From: Betaproteobacteria bacterium
Lineage (GTDB): Bacteria > Pseudomonadota > Gammaproteobacteria > Burkholderiales > Burkholderiaceae_C
Direction of reading: 5' to 3'
DNA length: 64,000 bases
Assembly: GCA_016704535.1 (NCBI GenBank)
Contig: JADIZZ010000010.1
Location: forward strand, 167,887-231,886
Shown: positions 39,229 through 47,493 of the stretch, piece after piece
How the letters are laid out: each line of letters begins with the position of its first letter
Position numbering within the stretch: the first letter of the stretch is position 1
The notes under the pieces: generated by a model
Database searches by the model: none
What the model was told of the DNA's origin: nothing
The model's input: the letters and a program-made list of their open reading frames with translations, nothing else
Position numbers and translations under genes: made by a program

Positions 39229-41976
39229 ATGCTCACGCCGTCGCTCGTCCTCGGCGCCTCGTTCGCCTACCTGTCGCTGCTGTTCGTGGTGGCCTGGTGG
39301 GCCGACGGGCGCGCGGCCGCGGGCCGTTCGGTCATCGGCAACGCCTGGGTCTATGCGCTGAGCATGGCCGTGTATTGCACGGCCTGGACCTATTTCGGCA
39401 GCGTCGGCCGCGCGGCTTCGGGTGGCATCTGGTTCCTGCCCATCTACCTGGGGCCGATGCTGGCCATGGTGCTGGCCTGGTCGGTGCTGCGCAAGATGAT
39501 CCGCATCTCGCGCACCTACCGCATCACGTCCATCGCCGATTTCGTGGCCAGCCGCTACGGCAAGAGCCCGCTGCTGGCCGGGTTGGTGACCCTGATCACC
39601 GTGGTCGGCATCGTGCCCTACATCGCGCTGCAGCTGAAGGCCATCGCCAGCGGCTACGCGGTGCTGACCACCGAGCTCGGCACGCCGCAGGCGCGCGCCG
39701 ACTGGTGGCGCGACGGCACCTTCTACATGGCGCTGGCGCTGGCCGGCTTCACGATGGTCTTCGGCACGCGCCACCTCGACGGCACCGAGCGCCACGAAGG
39801 CATGGTGGCGGCCATCGCCTTCGAATCGATGGTCAAGCTGCTGGCCTTCCTGGCCGTGGGCGTGTTCGTCACCTGGGGCCTGTTCGGCGGGCCCGCGGAC
39901 ATCTTCGCGCGGGCGATGGCGGTGCCCGAACTGAAGGCGCTGCTGGCCTTGTCGGCGCCCGGCCGGCCCTTCGAATACGAACAGTGGTTTGCACTCACGG
40001 TGCTGAGCATGCTGTCCGTCATCTTCCTGCCGCGGCAGTTCCAGGTGATGGTGGTCGAGAACGTCGACGAGCGGCACCTGAAGCGCGCGGCCTGGGTCTT
40101 CCCGGCCTACCTGCTGGCCATCAACGTCTTCGTGCTGCCCATCGCCCTGGGCGGGCTGCTCTACTTCGGCCGCGGTACGGTCAACGCCGACACCTTCGTG
40201 CTCAGCCTGCCGCTGGCCGCCGGGCAGGACATGCTGGCGCTGGCCGTGTTCGTCGGCGGGCTGTCGGCAGCCACGGGCATGGTCATCGTCGAGGCCATCG
40301 CGGTGTCGACGATGGTCTGCAACGACCTCGTGATGCCGCTGCTGCTGCGCCTGCGGCGCTTCGCCCAGCGGGGTGACCTCACCGGGCTGCTGCTGGGCAT
40401 ACGCCGCGCGGCCATCGTCGGCGTGCTGCTGTTGGGCTACCTCTACTTCCACCTCGCGGGCGAGGCCTATGCGCTGGTCAGCATCGGTCTCATCAGCTTT
40501 GCCGCCGTGGCGCAATTCGCGCCGGCGCTGCTGGGGGGCATGTACTGGAAGGGTGGCACGCGCGAAGGCGCGCTGGCCGGGCTGCTGGGCGGCTTCGCGC
40601 TGTGGGCCTACACGCTGATGCTGCCGTCCATCGCCAAGAGCGGCTGGTGGGTGACGGACTTCGTCGCCCAGGGGCCGTGGGGCCTGGCGCTGCTGCGACC
40701 CGAGCACCTGCTGGGCCTGACCGGCCTGGACAACCTGACGCACTCGATGTTCTGGAGCCTGCTCGTCAACGTGGGTCTCTACGTGGGTGTCTCGCTGGCG
40801 CGCACGCCGTCGGCGCAGGAAGCCAGCCAGGCGCTGCTGTTCGTGGACGTCTTCGACCGCACGTCGCAGGCGCGACCGGTGTTCTGGCGCGGCAGTGCCG
40901 AAGTGGCCGACCTGCTGGCGTTGGCCCGCCGCTTCCTGGGCGCCGAGCGCGCGACCCGCCTGTTCGAGCGTTATGCCGCCGAACGCGGCGCGGCGCGCGT
41001 GGAAGACATTGCGCCCGACGCGCAGCTGGTGCAGTTCGTCGAGACGCAGCTGGCCGGCGCCATCGGCAGCGCCTCGGCGCGCGTGATGGTGGCCTCGGTG
41101 GTGCGGGAAGAGGCGCTGGGCCTGGACGACGTGCTGCGCATCCTGGACGAGGCCTCGCAGCTGCGCGCCTATTCGAAGGCCCTGGAGAAGGCCACCGCCG
41201 AGCTGCGCGCTGCCAACGAGCGCCTGGAAGGGCTGGACCGGCTGAAGGACGACTTCATGAGCAGCGTCACGCACGAGCTGCGCACGCCGCTGACCAGCAT
41301 CCGGGCGCTGGCCGAGCTGATGGTCGACGACGAGCAGATGCCCACGCCGCAGCGCCAGCAGTTCCTGGCCATCATCGTGGCCGAGACCGAACGCCTGAGC
41401 CGGCTCGTCAACCAGGTGCTCGACATGGCGAAGATCGAGTCGGGCCATGCCGAGTGGCACAACACCGATGTCGACATGGCCGCGCTGATCCGCCAGGCTG
41501 CGCAGACGGTGCAGGAGGTGCTGCGCGAGCGCGGTGCCGAGCTGGTGCTCGATCTGCCCGACCACGTGCCGCTGCTGCGTGCCGACCCCGACCGGCTGAC
41601 GCAGGTGGTGCTGAACCTGCTGTCCAACGCCGGCAAGTTCGTGCCGCGTGCGGGCGGGCGCATCGGCGTGCGGCTGCGCTGCGACGCCGCCGGCGTCACC
41701 GTCGAGGTGCAGGACAACGGCCCCGGCGTGCCGGCGGCCCAGCGTGCGTTGATCTTCGAGAAGTTTCGCCAGGGCGGGCAGGCCAGCCAACGGCCGCAGG
41801 GCACGGGCCTGGGGCTGCCGATCAGCCGCCAGATCGTCGAACATTTCGGTGGCCGCATGGAGCTGCGGCCTGATACCGGTCAAGGCGCGTGTTTTGCGTT
41901 CACGTTACCTTGGCCTAGCCCCCCAGAGCCGGCACCCCCGGGTGCACCAACGGCCAACGCAGGAGACAAGACATGA
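39229..41976 (+). CDS. SSS-transporter-like sensor histidine kinase (CbrA type)
   Basis: A 915-residue protein: residues 1-520 form a sodium:solute symporter-like domain of about 13 helices (AVYCTAWTYFGSVGRAASGG, LVTLITVVGIVPYIALQLKAI, SVIFLPRQFQVMVVEN), then a linker region (530-660), and a histidine kinase core. The phospho-acceptor is His682 in SSVTHELRTPLTSI; the N box is LNLLSNAGKFV and the G boxes DNGPGVP and GTGLGLPIS are intact. In CbrA relatives the transporter domain carries histidine or other solutes and may pass the signal. It overlaps the response regulator gene (ATGA). Substrate of this one is unknown. Confidence 0.93.
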   Translation: MLTPSLVLGASFAYLSLLFVVAWWADGRAAAGRSVIGNAWVYALSMAVYCTAWTYFGSVGRAASGGIWFLPIYLGPMLAMVLAWSVLRKMIRISRTYRITSIADFVASRYGKSPLLAGLVTLITVVGIVPYIALQLKAIASGYAVLTTELGTPQARADWWRDGTFYMALALAGFTMVFGTRHLDGTERHEGMVAAIAFESMVKLLAFLAVGVFVTWGLFGGPADIFARAMAVPELKALLALSAPGRPFEYEQWFALTVLSMLSVIFLPRQFQVMVVENVDERHLKRAAWVFPAYLLAINVFVLPIALGGLLYFGRGTVNADTFVLSLPLAAGQDMLALAVFVGGLSAATGMVIVEAIAVSTMVCNDLVMPLLLRLRRFAQRGDLTGLLLGIRRAAIVGVLLLGYLYFHLAGEAYALVSIGLISFAAVAQFAPALLGGMYWKGGTREGALAGLLGGFALWAYTLMLPSIAKSGWWVTDFVAQGPWGLALLRPEHLLGLTGLDNLTHSMFWSLLVNVGLYVGVSLARTPSAQEASQALLFVDVFDRTSQARPVFWRGSAEVADLLALARRFLGAERATRLFERYAAERGAARVEDIAPDAQLVQFVETQLAGAIGSASARVMVASVVREEALGLDDVLRILDEASQLRAYSKALEKATAELRAANERLEGLDRLKDDFMSSVTHELRTPLTSIRALAELMVDDEQMPTPQRQQFLAIIVAETERLSRLVNQVLDMAKIESGHAEWHNTDVDMAALIRQAAQTVQEVLRERGAELVLDLPDHVPLLRADPDRLTQVVLNLLSNAGKFVPRAGGRIGVRLRCDAAGVTVEVQDNGPGVPAAQRALIFEKFRQGGQASQRPQGTGLGLPISRQIVEHFGGRMELRPDTGQGACFAFTLPWPSPPEPAPPGAPTANAGDKT

Positions 41977-42395
41977 CCGAGTGCATTCCCGAGCGCATCC
42001 TCATCGCCGACGACGAGCCCAACATCCTCATCTCGCTGGAATACCTGATGAAGCGCGAGGGCTACGAGGTGCACGTGGCGCGCGACGGCCAGGAGGCACT
42101 GGACCTGATGCAGCGCGTGCACCCGCACCTCGTGCTGCTGGACGTGATGATGCCGAACAAGAACGGCTTCGAGGTCTGCCAGGCGCTGCGCGCCGACGAG
42201 GCACTGAAGGACACGCTGGTGCTGATGCTCACCGCCAAGGGCCGCGACACCGACATCGCCAAGGGGATGGGCGTGGGCGCAGACGCCTACATGACCAAGC
42301 CTTTCTCGACCAAGGAACTGGTGGTCAAGGTGCGCGAGATGCTGGCCGTGCCGCGCAGCGCGGGCCCGGCTGCTGCCGAGGGCGCCGCGCCGTGA
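41973..42395 (+). CDS. Single-domain response regulator
   Basis: A 140-residue receiver-only protein. Phospho-acceptor Asp57 in LVLLDVMMPNKNGFEV, acidic pocket in LIADDEPNI, the Thr of LMLTAKG and the Lys of YMTKPFSTKE are in place. No DNA-binding or output domain follows, only a short Pro/Ala tail. It overlaps both neighbours by 4 bp (ATGA at its start, GTGA at its end), so it is translationally tied to the kinase and to the exonuclease fusion. Confidence 0.94.
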   Translation: MTECIPERILIADDEPNILISLEYLMKREGYEVHVARDGQEALDLMQRVHPHLVLLDVMMPNKNGFEVCQALRADEALKDTLVLMLTAKGRDTDIAKGMGVGADAYMTKPFSTKELVVKVREMLAVPRSAGPAAAEGAAP

Positions 42396-44602
42396 CCCCG
42401 GCGCGTCAACTGCAGCTGGCTTCGGCCGTGGCCGTGGCTGGCGCGCTCGTGTTGCTGTCGGTGTTCCTGGGTGCGGCCACGGCCCTGGTGTGGTCGGGCT
42501 GGAGCGAAGCCGAGCGCAGCACTGCGCTGGTGCTGCTGGACGGCCGCGGCGCCCAGGTCATGCTGGCCGTCGTCGTGCTGCTGGTGTTCGCCGGTGCGGT
42601 GGCGCAGCCCCTGCTCCGGCGCTGGGTGCTGGCCACCGCGCAACTGCGCGAACAGGCCCAGGTGCTGTTGACTTCGGACGTGCAGCGCCAGCTGGCCGTG
42701 CCCGGCGGGGCCGGCTCGGTGCGCGCGCTGGCCGGCACCATCAACGACCTGGTCGGCCAGCGAGACAAGCTCAGGCGCGACATCGCCACCGAGGTGGCGC
42801 AGGCCAGCCGCGGCATCGCGCAGGAGCGCAACCGCCTGGCCGCGCTGATGAGCGAGCTGACGCAGAGCGTGGTGGTGTGCAACCTCGACGGCCGCGTGCT
42901 GCTCTACAACAACCGCGCGCGGGTGCAGTTCCGCGCGCTGTCCGACGCGCCGACGCTGGCCGGCGGCGCCGAACTCATCGGCCTGGGCCGCAGCATCTAC
43001 AACGTCTTCGACCGCAAACTGGTGGCGCACGCCCTCGACAGCGTGCAGCAGCGCCTGGCGCGTGGCGCGGCCCACCCCACGGCGCAGTTCGTCACCACCA
43101 CGCGCAGCGGCCAGCTGCTGCGCGCGATGATGACGGCAGTGCGCGGCGTGGCCGAGCCGCCGGCCGCAGGTGCCGAAGGCGGCAGCACCGCCAGCGCCGA
43201 GGCGCCGCCCCTCACCGGCTTCGTGCTGATGCTGGACAACATCACGCGCGAATACGAACAGGAGTCGGCGCGCGAGCGCGGCCTGCACGGCCTGACCGAA
43301 CAAAGCCGCGCCTCGCTGGCCAACCTGCAGGCGGCGGTGGAAATGCTCGACGACGAAGGCCTCGAACCGGCGATGCGCGAACGTTTCCTGGGCGTGGTGC
43401 GCGACGAGACGCAGGCCATGAGCCGCCGCATCAACGACCTGGCAGCGCAGAGCGCGCAGGGCCTGGCCACGCGCTGGCCGTTGGAAGAAATGCTGGGCGC
43501 CGACTTCGTGCAGGCCGCGCTGCTGCGCATCCAGGCCCAGGGCAGCGCACGCTGCAGCGCCAGCGAGGTCGACAGCGCGCTGTGGCTCAAGCTCGACAGC
43601 TTCTCGCTGCTGCAGGCGCTGGCCTACCTGGCGGTGCGGCTGCAGGACGAATACGCGGTGAAGTCGCTGCAGCTGCGCTTGAGTGCGGCCGACGAACAGC
43701 GCGCGCGGCTCGACCTGGTGTGGGGCGGCCAGGCCATGAGCACCGAGACCGTGATGGGCTGGGAGATGGACGCCATCTCCACCGGCCAGGAATCCACGCT
43801 GCTGACGGTGCGCGACGTGGTGCAGCGCCATGGTGGCGAGTTCTGGTTCGAACGCGACCGCGTGCGCCACCAGGCCTTCTTCCGCTTCCTGCTGCCTCTG
43901 GCCCCCAGTGCGGCCGCCGAACCCATGGAGACCGCCGAAAGCCGCCCAGAGTTCTACGATTTCGACCTCTTTGCCGGTGCCCAGAGCAGCCATGCGCTGG
44001 ACGACAGCCGGCTGGTCGATCTGTCCTACACCATCTTCGACACCGAGACCACGGGCCTGGACCCAGCTGGTGGCGACGAGATCATCCAGATCGGTGCCAC
44101 GCGTCTGGTGGGCGGCAAGCTGCGCAAGGGCGAGAGCTTCGACCAGCTGGTGGACCCGCGACGCGACATCCCCGCCGTCACCATCCCCATCCACGGCATC
44201 ACGCCCGACATGGTGGCCGGCAAACCCACCATCGCCAAGGTGTTGCCAGCCTTCCACGCCTATGCCCACGACACCGTGCTGGTGGCCCACAACGCGGCCT
44301 TCGACATGCGTTTCCTGCAGCTGAAGGAAGCCAGCACGGGCGTGAAGTTCGAGCAACCGGTGCTCGACACGCTGCTGCTCTCGGCGGTGGTGCACCCGAA
44401 CCAGGATTCGCACCGGCTCGAGGCCATCGCCGAACGTTTCGACGTCACCGTCATCGGCCGCCACACCGCTTTGGGCGATGCGCTGGTCACTGCCGAAGTG
44501 TTCCAGAAGCTGGTGCCGCTGCTGGCCGAGTTGGGCATCCACACGCTGGGCGAGGCGCGTGCGGCGGCGCAGAAGACGTATTACGCGCGGCTGAAGTATT
44601 GA
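42392..44602 (+). CDS. Kinase-like/PAS protein fused to a DnaQ-type 3'-5' exonuclease
   Basis: 736 residues in three parts. The N-terminus has two helices (about 8-30 and 48-68), then a HAMP-like and PAS-like region (to about 280) in which CNLDGRVLLYNNRARVQF is visible. Residues 290-505 look like a histidine-kinase core, but the acceptor His is absent where HELR should be (TEQSRASLANLQAAVEMLDDE), and the N and G boxes are degraded. Residues 545-736 are a DnaQ/RNase-T exonuclease: ExoI IFDTETTGLDP, ExoII VAHNAAFDMRF, ExoIII RHTALGDALVTAEVF. The start is a GTG overlapping the regulator stop. The DEDDh exonuclease looks intact. DNA-repair role is possible; its place in a signalling operon is odd but occurs in relatives. 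Confidence 0.88.
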   Translation: MTPARQLQLASAVAVAGALVLLSVFLGAATALVWSGWSEAERSTALVLLDGRGAQVMLAVVVLLVFAGAVAQPLLRRWVLATAQLREQAQVLLTSDVQRQLAVPGGAGSVRALAGTINDLVGQRDKLRRDIATEVAQASRGIAQERNRLAALMSELTQSVVVCNLDGRVLLYNNRARVQFRALSDAPTLAGGAELIGLGRSIYNVFDRKLVAHALDSVQQRLARGAAHPTAQFVTTTRSGQLLRAMMTAVRGVAEPPAAGAEGGSTASAEAPPLTGFVLMLDNITREYEQESARERGLHGLTEQSRASLANLQAAVEMLDDEGLEPAMRERFLGVVRDETQAMSRRINDLAAQSAQGLATRWPLEEMLGADFVQAALLRIQAQGSARCSASEVDSALWLKLDSFSLLQALAYLAVRLQDEYAVKSLQLRLSAADEQRARLDLVWGGQAMSTETVMGWEMDAISTGQESTLLTVRDVVQRHGGEFWFERDRVRHQAFFRFLLPLAPSAAAEPMETAESRPEFYDFDLFAGAQSSHALDDSRLVDLSYTIFDTETTGLDPAGGDEIIQIGATRLVGGKLRKGESFDQLVDPRRDIPAVTIPIHGITPDMVAGKPTIAKVLPAFHAYAHDTVLVAHNAAFDMRFLQLKEASTGVKFEQPVLDTLLLSAVVHPNQDSHRLEAIAERFDVTVIGRHTALGDALVTAEVFQKLVPLLAELGIHTLGEARAAAQKTYYARLKY

Positions 44603-44662
44603 GGGGCCCCGTGGCAGGCTTCGGTTTTCGGTCCGCCAACGCTCCCGCCCGTCAGCCCCCGC

Positions 44663-46537
44663 TCAGCGGTAGCGCTGTGCCAGCACGCTCTGCAACGTCT
44701 GCACCACGCCGAAGGCGTGCTTGAGCTGGCTGCGTTCGAAGTTGCTCACCTCGGCCAGTGAGAGGAAGTTGTCTGGCGCCACGCCGCGCGCCATCTGCGC
44801 GGCCTGGTGGCGGATGCGCAGCACGGCCATGAACTCGAGTGCGTCGCGCAGGTCGCGCGCGCTCTGTTCGCTGATCTCCTTGCCCTGCGCGGCCACCAGC
44901 AGGCGGTCGTGCGTATTCACGGCGTCGTGGCCTCCAGCCAGTGCGTAGACACGCGCCAGGTCGACGATGGGCACGATGCCGCTGTGTTTGAGGTCGACGG
45001 TGTCGCGCAGCGCACCGTGGCGCACCGTGGCCAAGCCGCCGAACATCGACAGCGCCGGCCGGTGCATGAGCGCGTTGCCCGCCATGTAGGCCAGGAAGAT
45101 GCGGTTGTCGCGTGTCTCGGCCAGCACCTCGCGGCGCAAGCCCTCGAGCAGCGCCTCCTTGCCGTAGACGACACGCAGGTCGAAGAAGACGCAGGTCAGC
45201 ATCAGTGCCTTGGGCTCGGGCTGCTGCGTCCACTTGCGGAAGTACTCGGTCCAGCGCCGCACCGGCTGCCGCCATTCGGCCGTGCGCGCCATCATCTCGC
45301 CGGGGCAGTAGACATATCCGCAGGCGTCCAGTCCGTCGTTGACGAAACCGGCCAGCGCCTCGAAGTAGGCGCCGTGTGCGGCTTCGTCGTAGCGGTCATC
45401 GAGCACGAGGCAGTTGTCCTGGTCGCTCTTGGCCGTTTGCTCCTGGCGCGCCTGCGAACCGGCGGCCACCCAGGCGTAGTCCACCGGCGGCGGGCCCAGC
45501 TTCACCTCGGCCAGCAGCAGCAGCCGCGCCGTGATGGCGTCGGCAATGGCGGTGATGATGTGGCCGCTGCTGTAGGCGCTGGCGTCGGCGGCGGCCAGGT
45601 TGCGCTGCAGTTGCTTCACGCGCGCGGCGGCGGCCACCAGGCCTTCGACGGTGCCTTGCTTGTGGATCTCGCCGGCCAGGTAGACGGCGGAGGTGCTGTG
45701 CTGCTCGGTCACGTCGGTGGCGGTGAGCATGCCGGCCACGCGCTGGCCGTCGAGCACCGGTATGTGGTGGATGTTGTGGCGCGCCATCAGCAGTAGCGCC
45801 TCGAAGGCCGGCTTGTTGATGTCGATGGTCAGGGGCGCCACGGTGGCAATCTCGTGCACCGCCGCCTGCGGGTCGAGGCCGGCGGCAAGCGCGCGGTTGC
45901 GCAGGTCGCGGTCGGTGACGAGGCCGAAGAGCAGATCCTGCTCGATCAGCAGCACCGACGACACCCGCTGGTCGCGCATGGTCTGTGCCGTCTGCAGCAC
46001 GGTGGCGCTGGGCGGCAGCGTCACAGGCGTGCGCTTGAGCAACTGGCGCACCGGGGTCGTCATCAGGCCCAGGTGCTGGTCGCCGCCGGGGGGCGGCGGC
46101 GCAGTGTCGGCGGCCGGCGCCGCGAGAAAGAGCGACATCGCCAAGTGTTCGGCGCAAAGCCGCGCAACCTCGGCCGCGGGCAGGAAAGCCACTTCGAGGC
46201 GGCCTTCGGCCAGTGCCTGCCAGTCACTGGCCTGGTCGAAGGGGCCGGCGCCGGCGCCGAAGAGATCACCCGCGCCCAACACCACTGCGGGCGCGGTGTC
46301 GGCGCCGGTGCGCAGCGCCAGATGGCCGCTGAGCACCCAGCCAAGCCGGTCCAGCAGCGCCGGGCCGGCGCCCACCACGGCACCGGCGTTGAACACCTGG
46401 CGCTTGAACTGGCCGGCCAGCGTGATGCGCACCGTCTCGGGCAGGCGGCCGAAGACGCGGTGGCCGCGCAGCGCGGCGGGCAGGGCGGTGGAGTGGGGCA
46501 TGGCGGCGAGCGGACTGGGCTGAGGACTCCAGTGCAT
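44663..46537 (-). CDS. cNMP-binding/CBS/DUF294 nucleotidyltransferase-like protein
   Basis: A 624-residue cytoplasmic protein with an N-terminal cyclic-nucleotide-binding-like domain (about 20-140), two CBS domains (about 170-285; VSSVLLIEQDLLFGLVTDRDLRNR and IPVLDGQRVAGMLTATDV), a DUF294 nucleotidyltransferase-like domain (WVAAGSQARQEQTAKSDQDNCLVLDD, about 355-380) and a DUF294_C domain (to the end). Such proteins, like GlnD relatives, may transfer nucleotides to a partner. It faces the exonuclease gene. I use the ATG complement of 46535-46537; one at 46501 would give 612 residues. It is a frequent partner of SSS transporters with VC_2705-type sensors. Confidence 0.87.
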   Translation of the reverse strand: MHWSPQPSPLAAMPHSTALPAALRGHRVFGRLPETVRITLAGQFKRQVFNAGAVVGAGPALLDRLGWVLSGHLALRTGADTAPAVVLGAGDLFGAGAGPFDQASDWQALAEGRLEVAFLPAAEVARLCAEHLAMSLFLAAPAADTAPPPPGGDQHLGLMTTPVRQLLKRTPVTLPPSATVLQTAQTMRDQRVSSVLLIEQDLLFGLVTDRDLRNRALAAGLDPQAAVHEIATVAPLTIDINKPAFEALLLMARHNIHHIPVLDGQRVAGMLTATDVTEQHSTSAVYLAGEIHKQGTVEGLVAAAARVKQLQRNLAAADASAYSSGHIITAIADAITARLLLLAEVKLGPPPVDYAWVAAGSQARQEQTAKSDQDNCLVLDDRYDEAAHGAYFEALAGFVNDGLDACGYVYCPGEMMARTAEWRQPVRRWTEYFRKWTQQPEPKALMLTCVFFDLRVVYGKEALLEGLRREVLAETRDNRIFLAYMAGNALMHRPALSMFGGLATVRHGALRDTVDLKHSGIVPIVDLARVYALAGGHDAVNTHDRLLVAAQGKEISEQSARDLRDALEFMAVLRIRHQAAQMARGVAPDNFLSLAEVSNFERSQLKHAFGVVQTLQSVLAQRYR

Positions 46538-46610
46538 TGTGTGCCGCCGCAGCGGCGGCGGACTTGATGCGGCGCACGCATGTCCGTCAAAGGAGTCGCC
46601 CAATGAAAGG

Positions 46611-46629
46611 AGCCCCGCATCGCGGGGCT
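46611..46629 (-). terminator. Hairpin terminator after the 63-aa gene
   Basis: Perfect 8-bp stem AGCCCCGC/GCGGGGCT with a 3-nt loop. On the minus strand it is followed by CCTTTCATT, a modest U tract. It lies 28 bp past the stop of the 63-codon gene. Confidence 0.65.
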
Positions 46630-46656
46630 CTCTGCGCACCGGCCACCGCCGGGGTG

Positions 46657-46848
46657 TCAGCTGCGCGGGCTGGCCGAGGCGGGTGCCGTGGCCACCGCGA
46701 CGGGGGCGCTGCGGTGGGCCAGCAGACTGTCGGGCGTGGGCTCGACGGCGAGCAGATTGATGCTGCCCAGGATGCTCAGTGTCAGCACGGCTGACAGGCT
46801 GAGTGAGGTGATGCGGTGGGCGACTTCGCGGCGGGTCAGGGTGTTCAT
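46657..46848 (-). CDS. Small exported or anchored protein, unknown
   Basis: A 63-residue protein with an N-terminal hydrophobic helix (ITSLSLSAVLTLSILGSINLLAV) preceded by a basic start (MNTLTRREVAHR), then a polar Ala/Pro/Ser tail. It may be a signal anchor. A good RBS (AAGGAGC) lies about 6-8 bp upstream of the ATG (complement 46846-46848). I do not recognise it. It has a terminator of its own. Confidence 0.6.
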   Translation of the reverse strand: MNTLTRREVAHRITSLSLSAVLTLSILGSINLLAVEPTPDSLLAHRSAPVAVATAPASASPRS

Positions 46849-46899
46849 CTGGGGCTCCTTCGGTGGCGGTTCGGTGATGCGATGGAGCGAACTCTAGGC

Positions 46900-47093
46900 A
46901 CCATGGCCGCATGTCGCCACGCCCTTGCGACGAAGCGCAGGCTGGCACCGACGAGGCGCCCAGTGCAGCGATGAATGGCGCCGGCGGCGTGGCGGCGGCG
47001 GCCCAGGCGGCGGTGTCGCGCAGCGTCTGCGCCCAGGGCCGGCATTGCAGGCCGGTGTCCAGCGCACGCGTGATGTCGATGCGTCATCCAGAT
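46900..47093 (-). pseudogene. C-terminal fragment of an NAD-dependent epimerase/reductase-like gene
   Basis: On the minus strand, the translation reads ITRALDTGLQCRPWAQTLRDTAAW, then AAAATPPAPFIAAL. The pattern 'A-GLxxRPLxxTLxDTxAW' is that of the C-terminus of NAD(P)-dependent epimerase/dehydratase-family proteins. No upstream part of the enzyme exists, and downstream the frame runs into the regulatory region before the 63-aa gene. It lies next to another gene fragment (47123-47311). Identification rests on a short stretch. Confidence 0.4.
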
Positions 47094-47122
47094 CGGCGCC
47101 ATCCGTATGGTGGGCGGCAGCG

Positions 47123-47311
47123 AGCACGGGCGTGAAGTTCGATCAGCCGGTGCTCGACACGCTGCTGCTCTCGGCCGTGGTGCATCCGAACCAGGAATCA
47201 CACAGGCTGGAGGCCATCGCCGAACGTTTCGACGTCACCGTCATTGGCCGCCACACAGCGCTGGGCGACGCGCTGGTCACCGCCGAGATCTTCCAGAAAC
47301 TCGTGCCGCTG
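47123..47311 (+). pseudogene. Exonuclease C-terminal fragment, copy of 44333-44521
   Basis: 63 codons aligned without gap to the exonuclease domain of the fusion protein at 44333-44521. By hand count 60 of 63 residues are the same, but about 19 of 189 bases differ, mostly at third codon positions. It therefore comes from a related functional gene, not from a recent copy of the neighbour. It starts at STGVKFDQPVLD and breaks off after LVPL, where the sequence turns unrelated. Confidence 0.9.
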
Positions 47312-47493
47312 GCCTGCACCCTGAGTCCGGGTCAGCTTCACTCGGCCGGACGCCATCAACCACAAAGACCCTGCTATGGCCTCGACCGATGGCCATGGCC
47401 ACCCCATCGCGGCACCAGCGCCACGGAGAAGTGCGTTTGAACGGCTTATCCTCCGGGAATCCCGGTCAAGCCAAGCAGAAAAGAGCATCACCC

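Noticed and set aside
36618..41883. Two long minus-strand frames opposite the symporter and the sensor kinase
   Set aside because: Antisense shadows of SSS and kinase genes with no recognisable domain.
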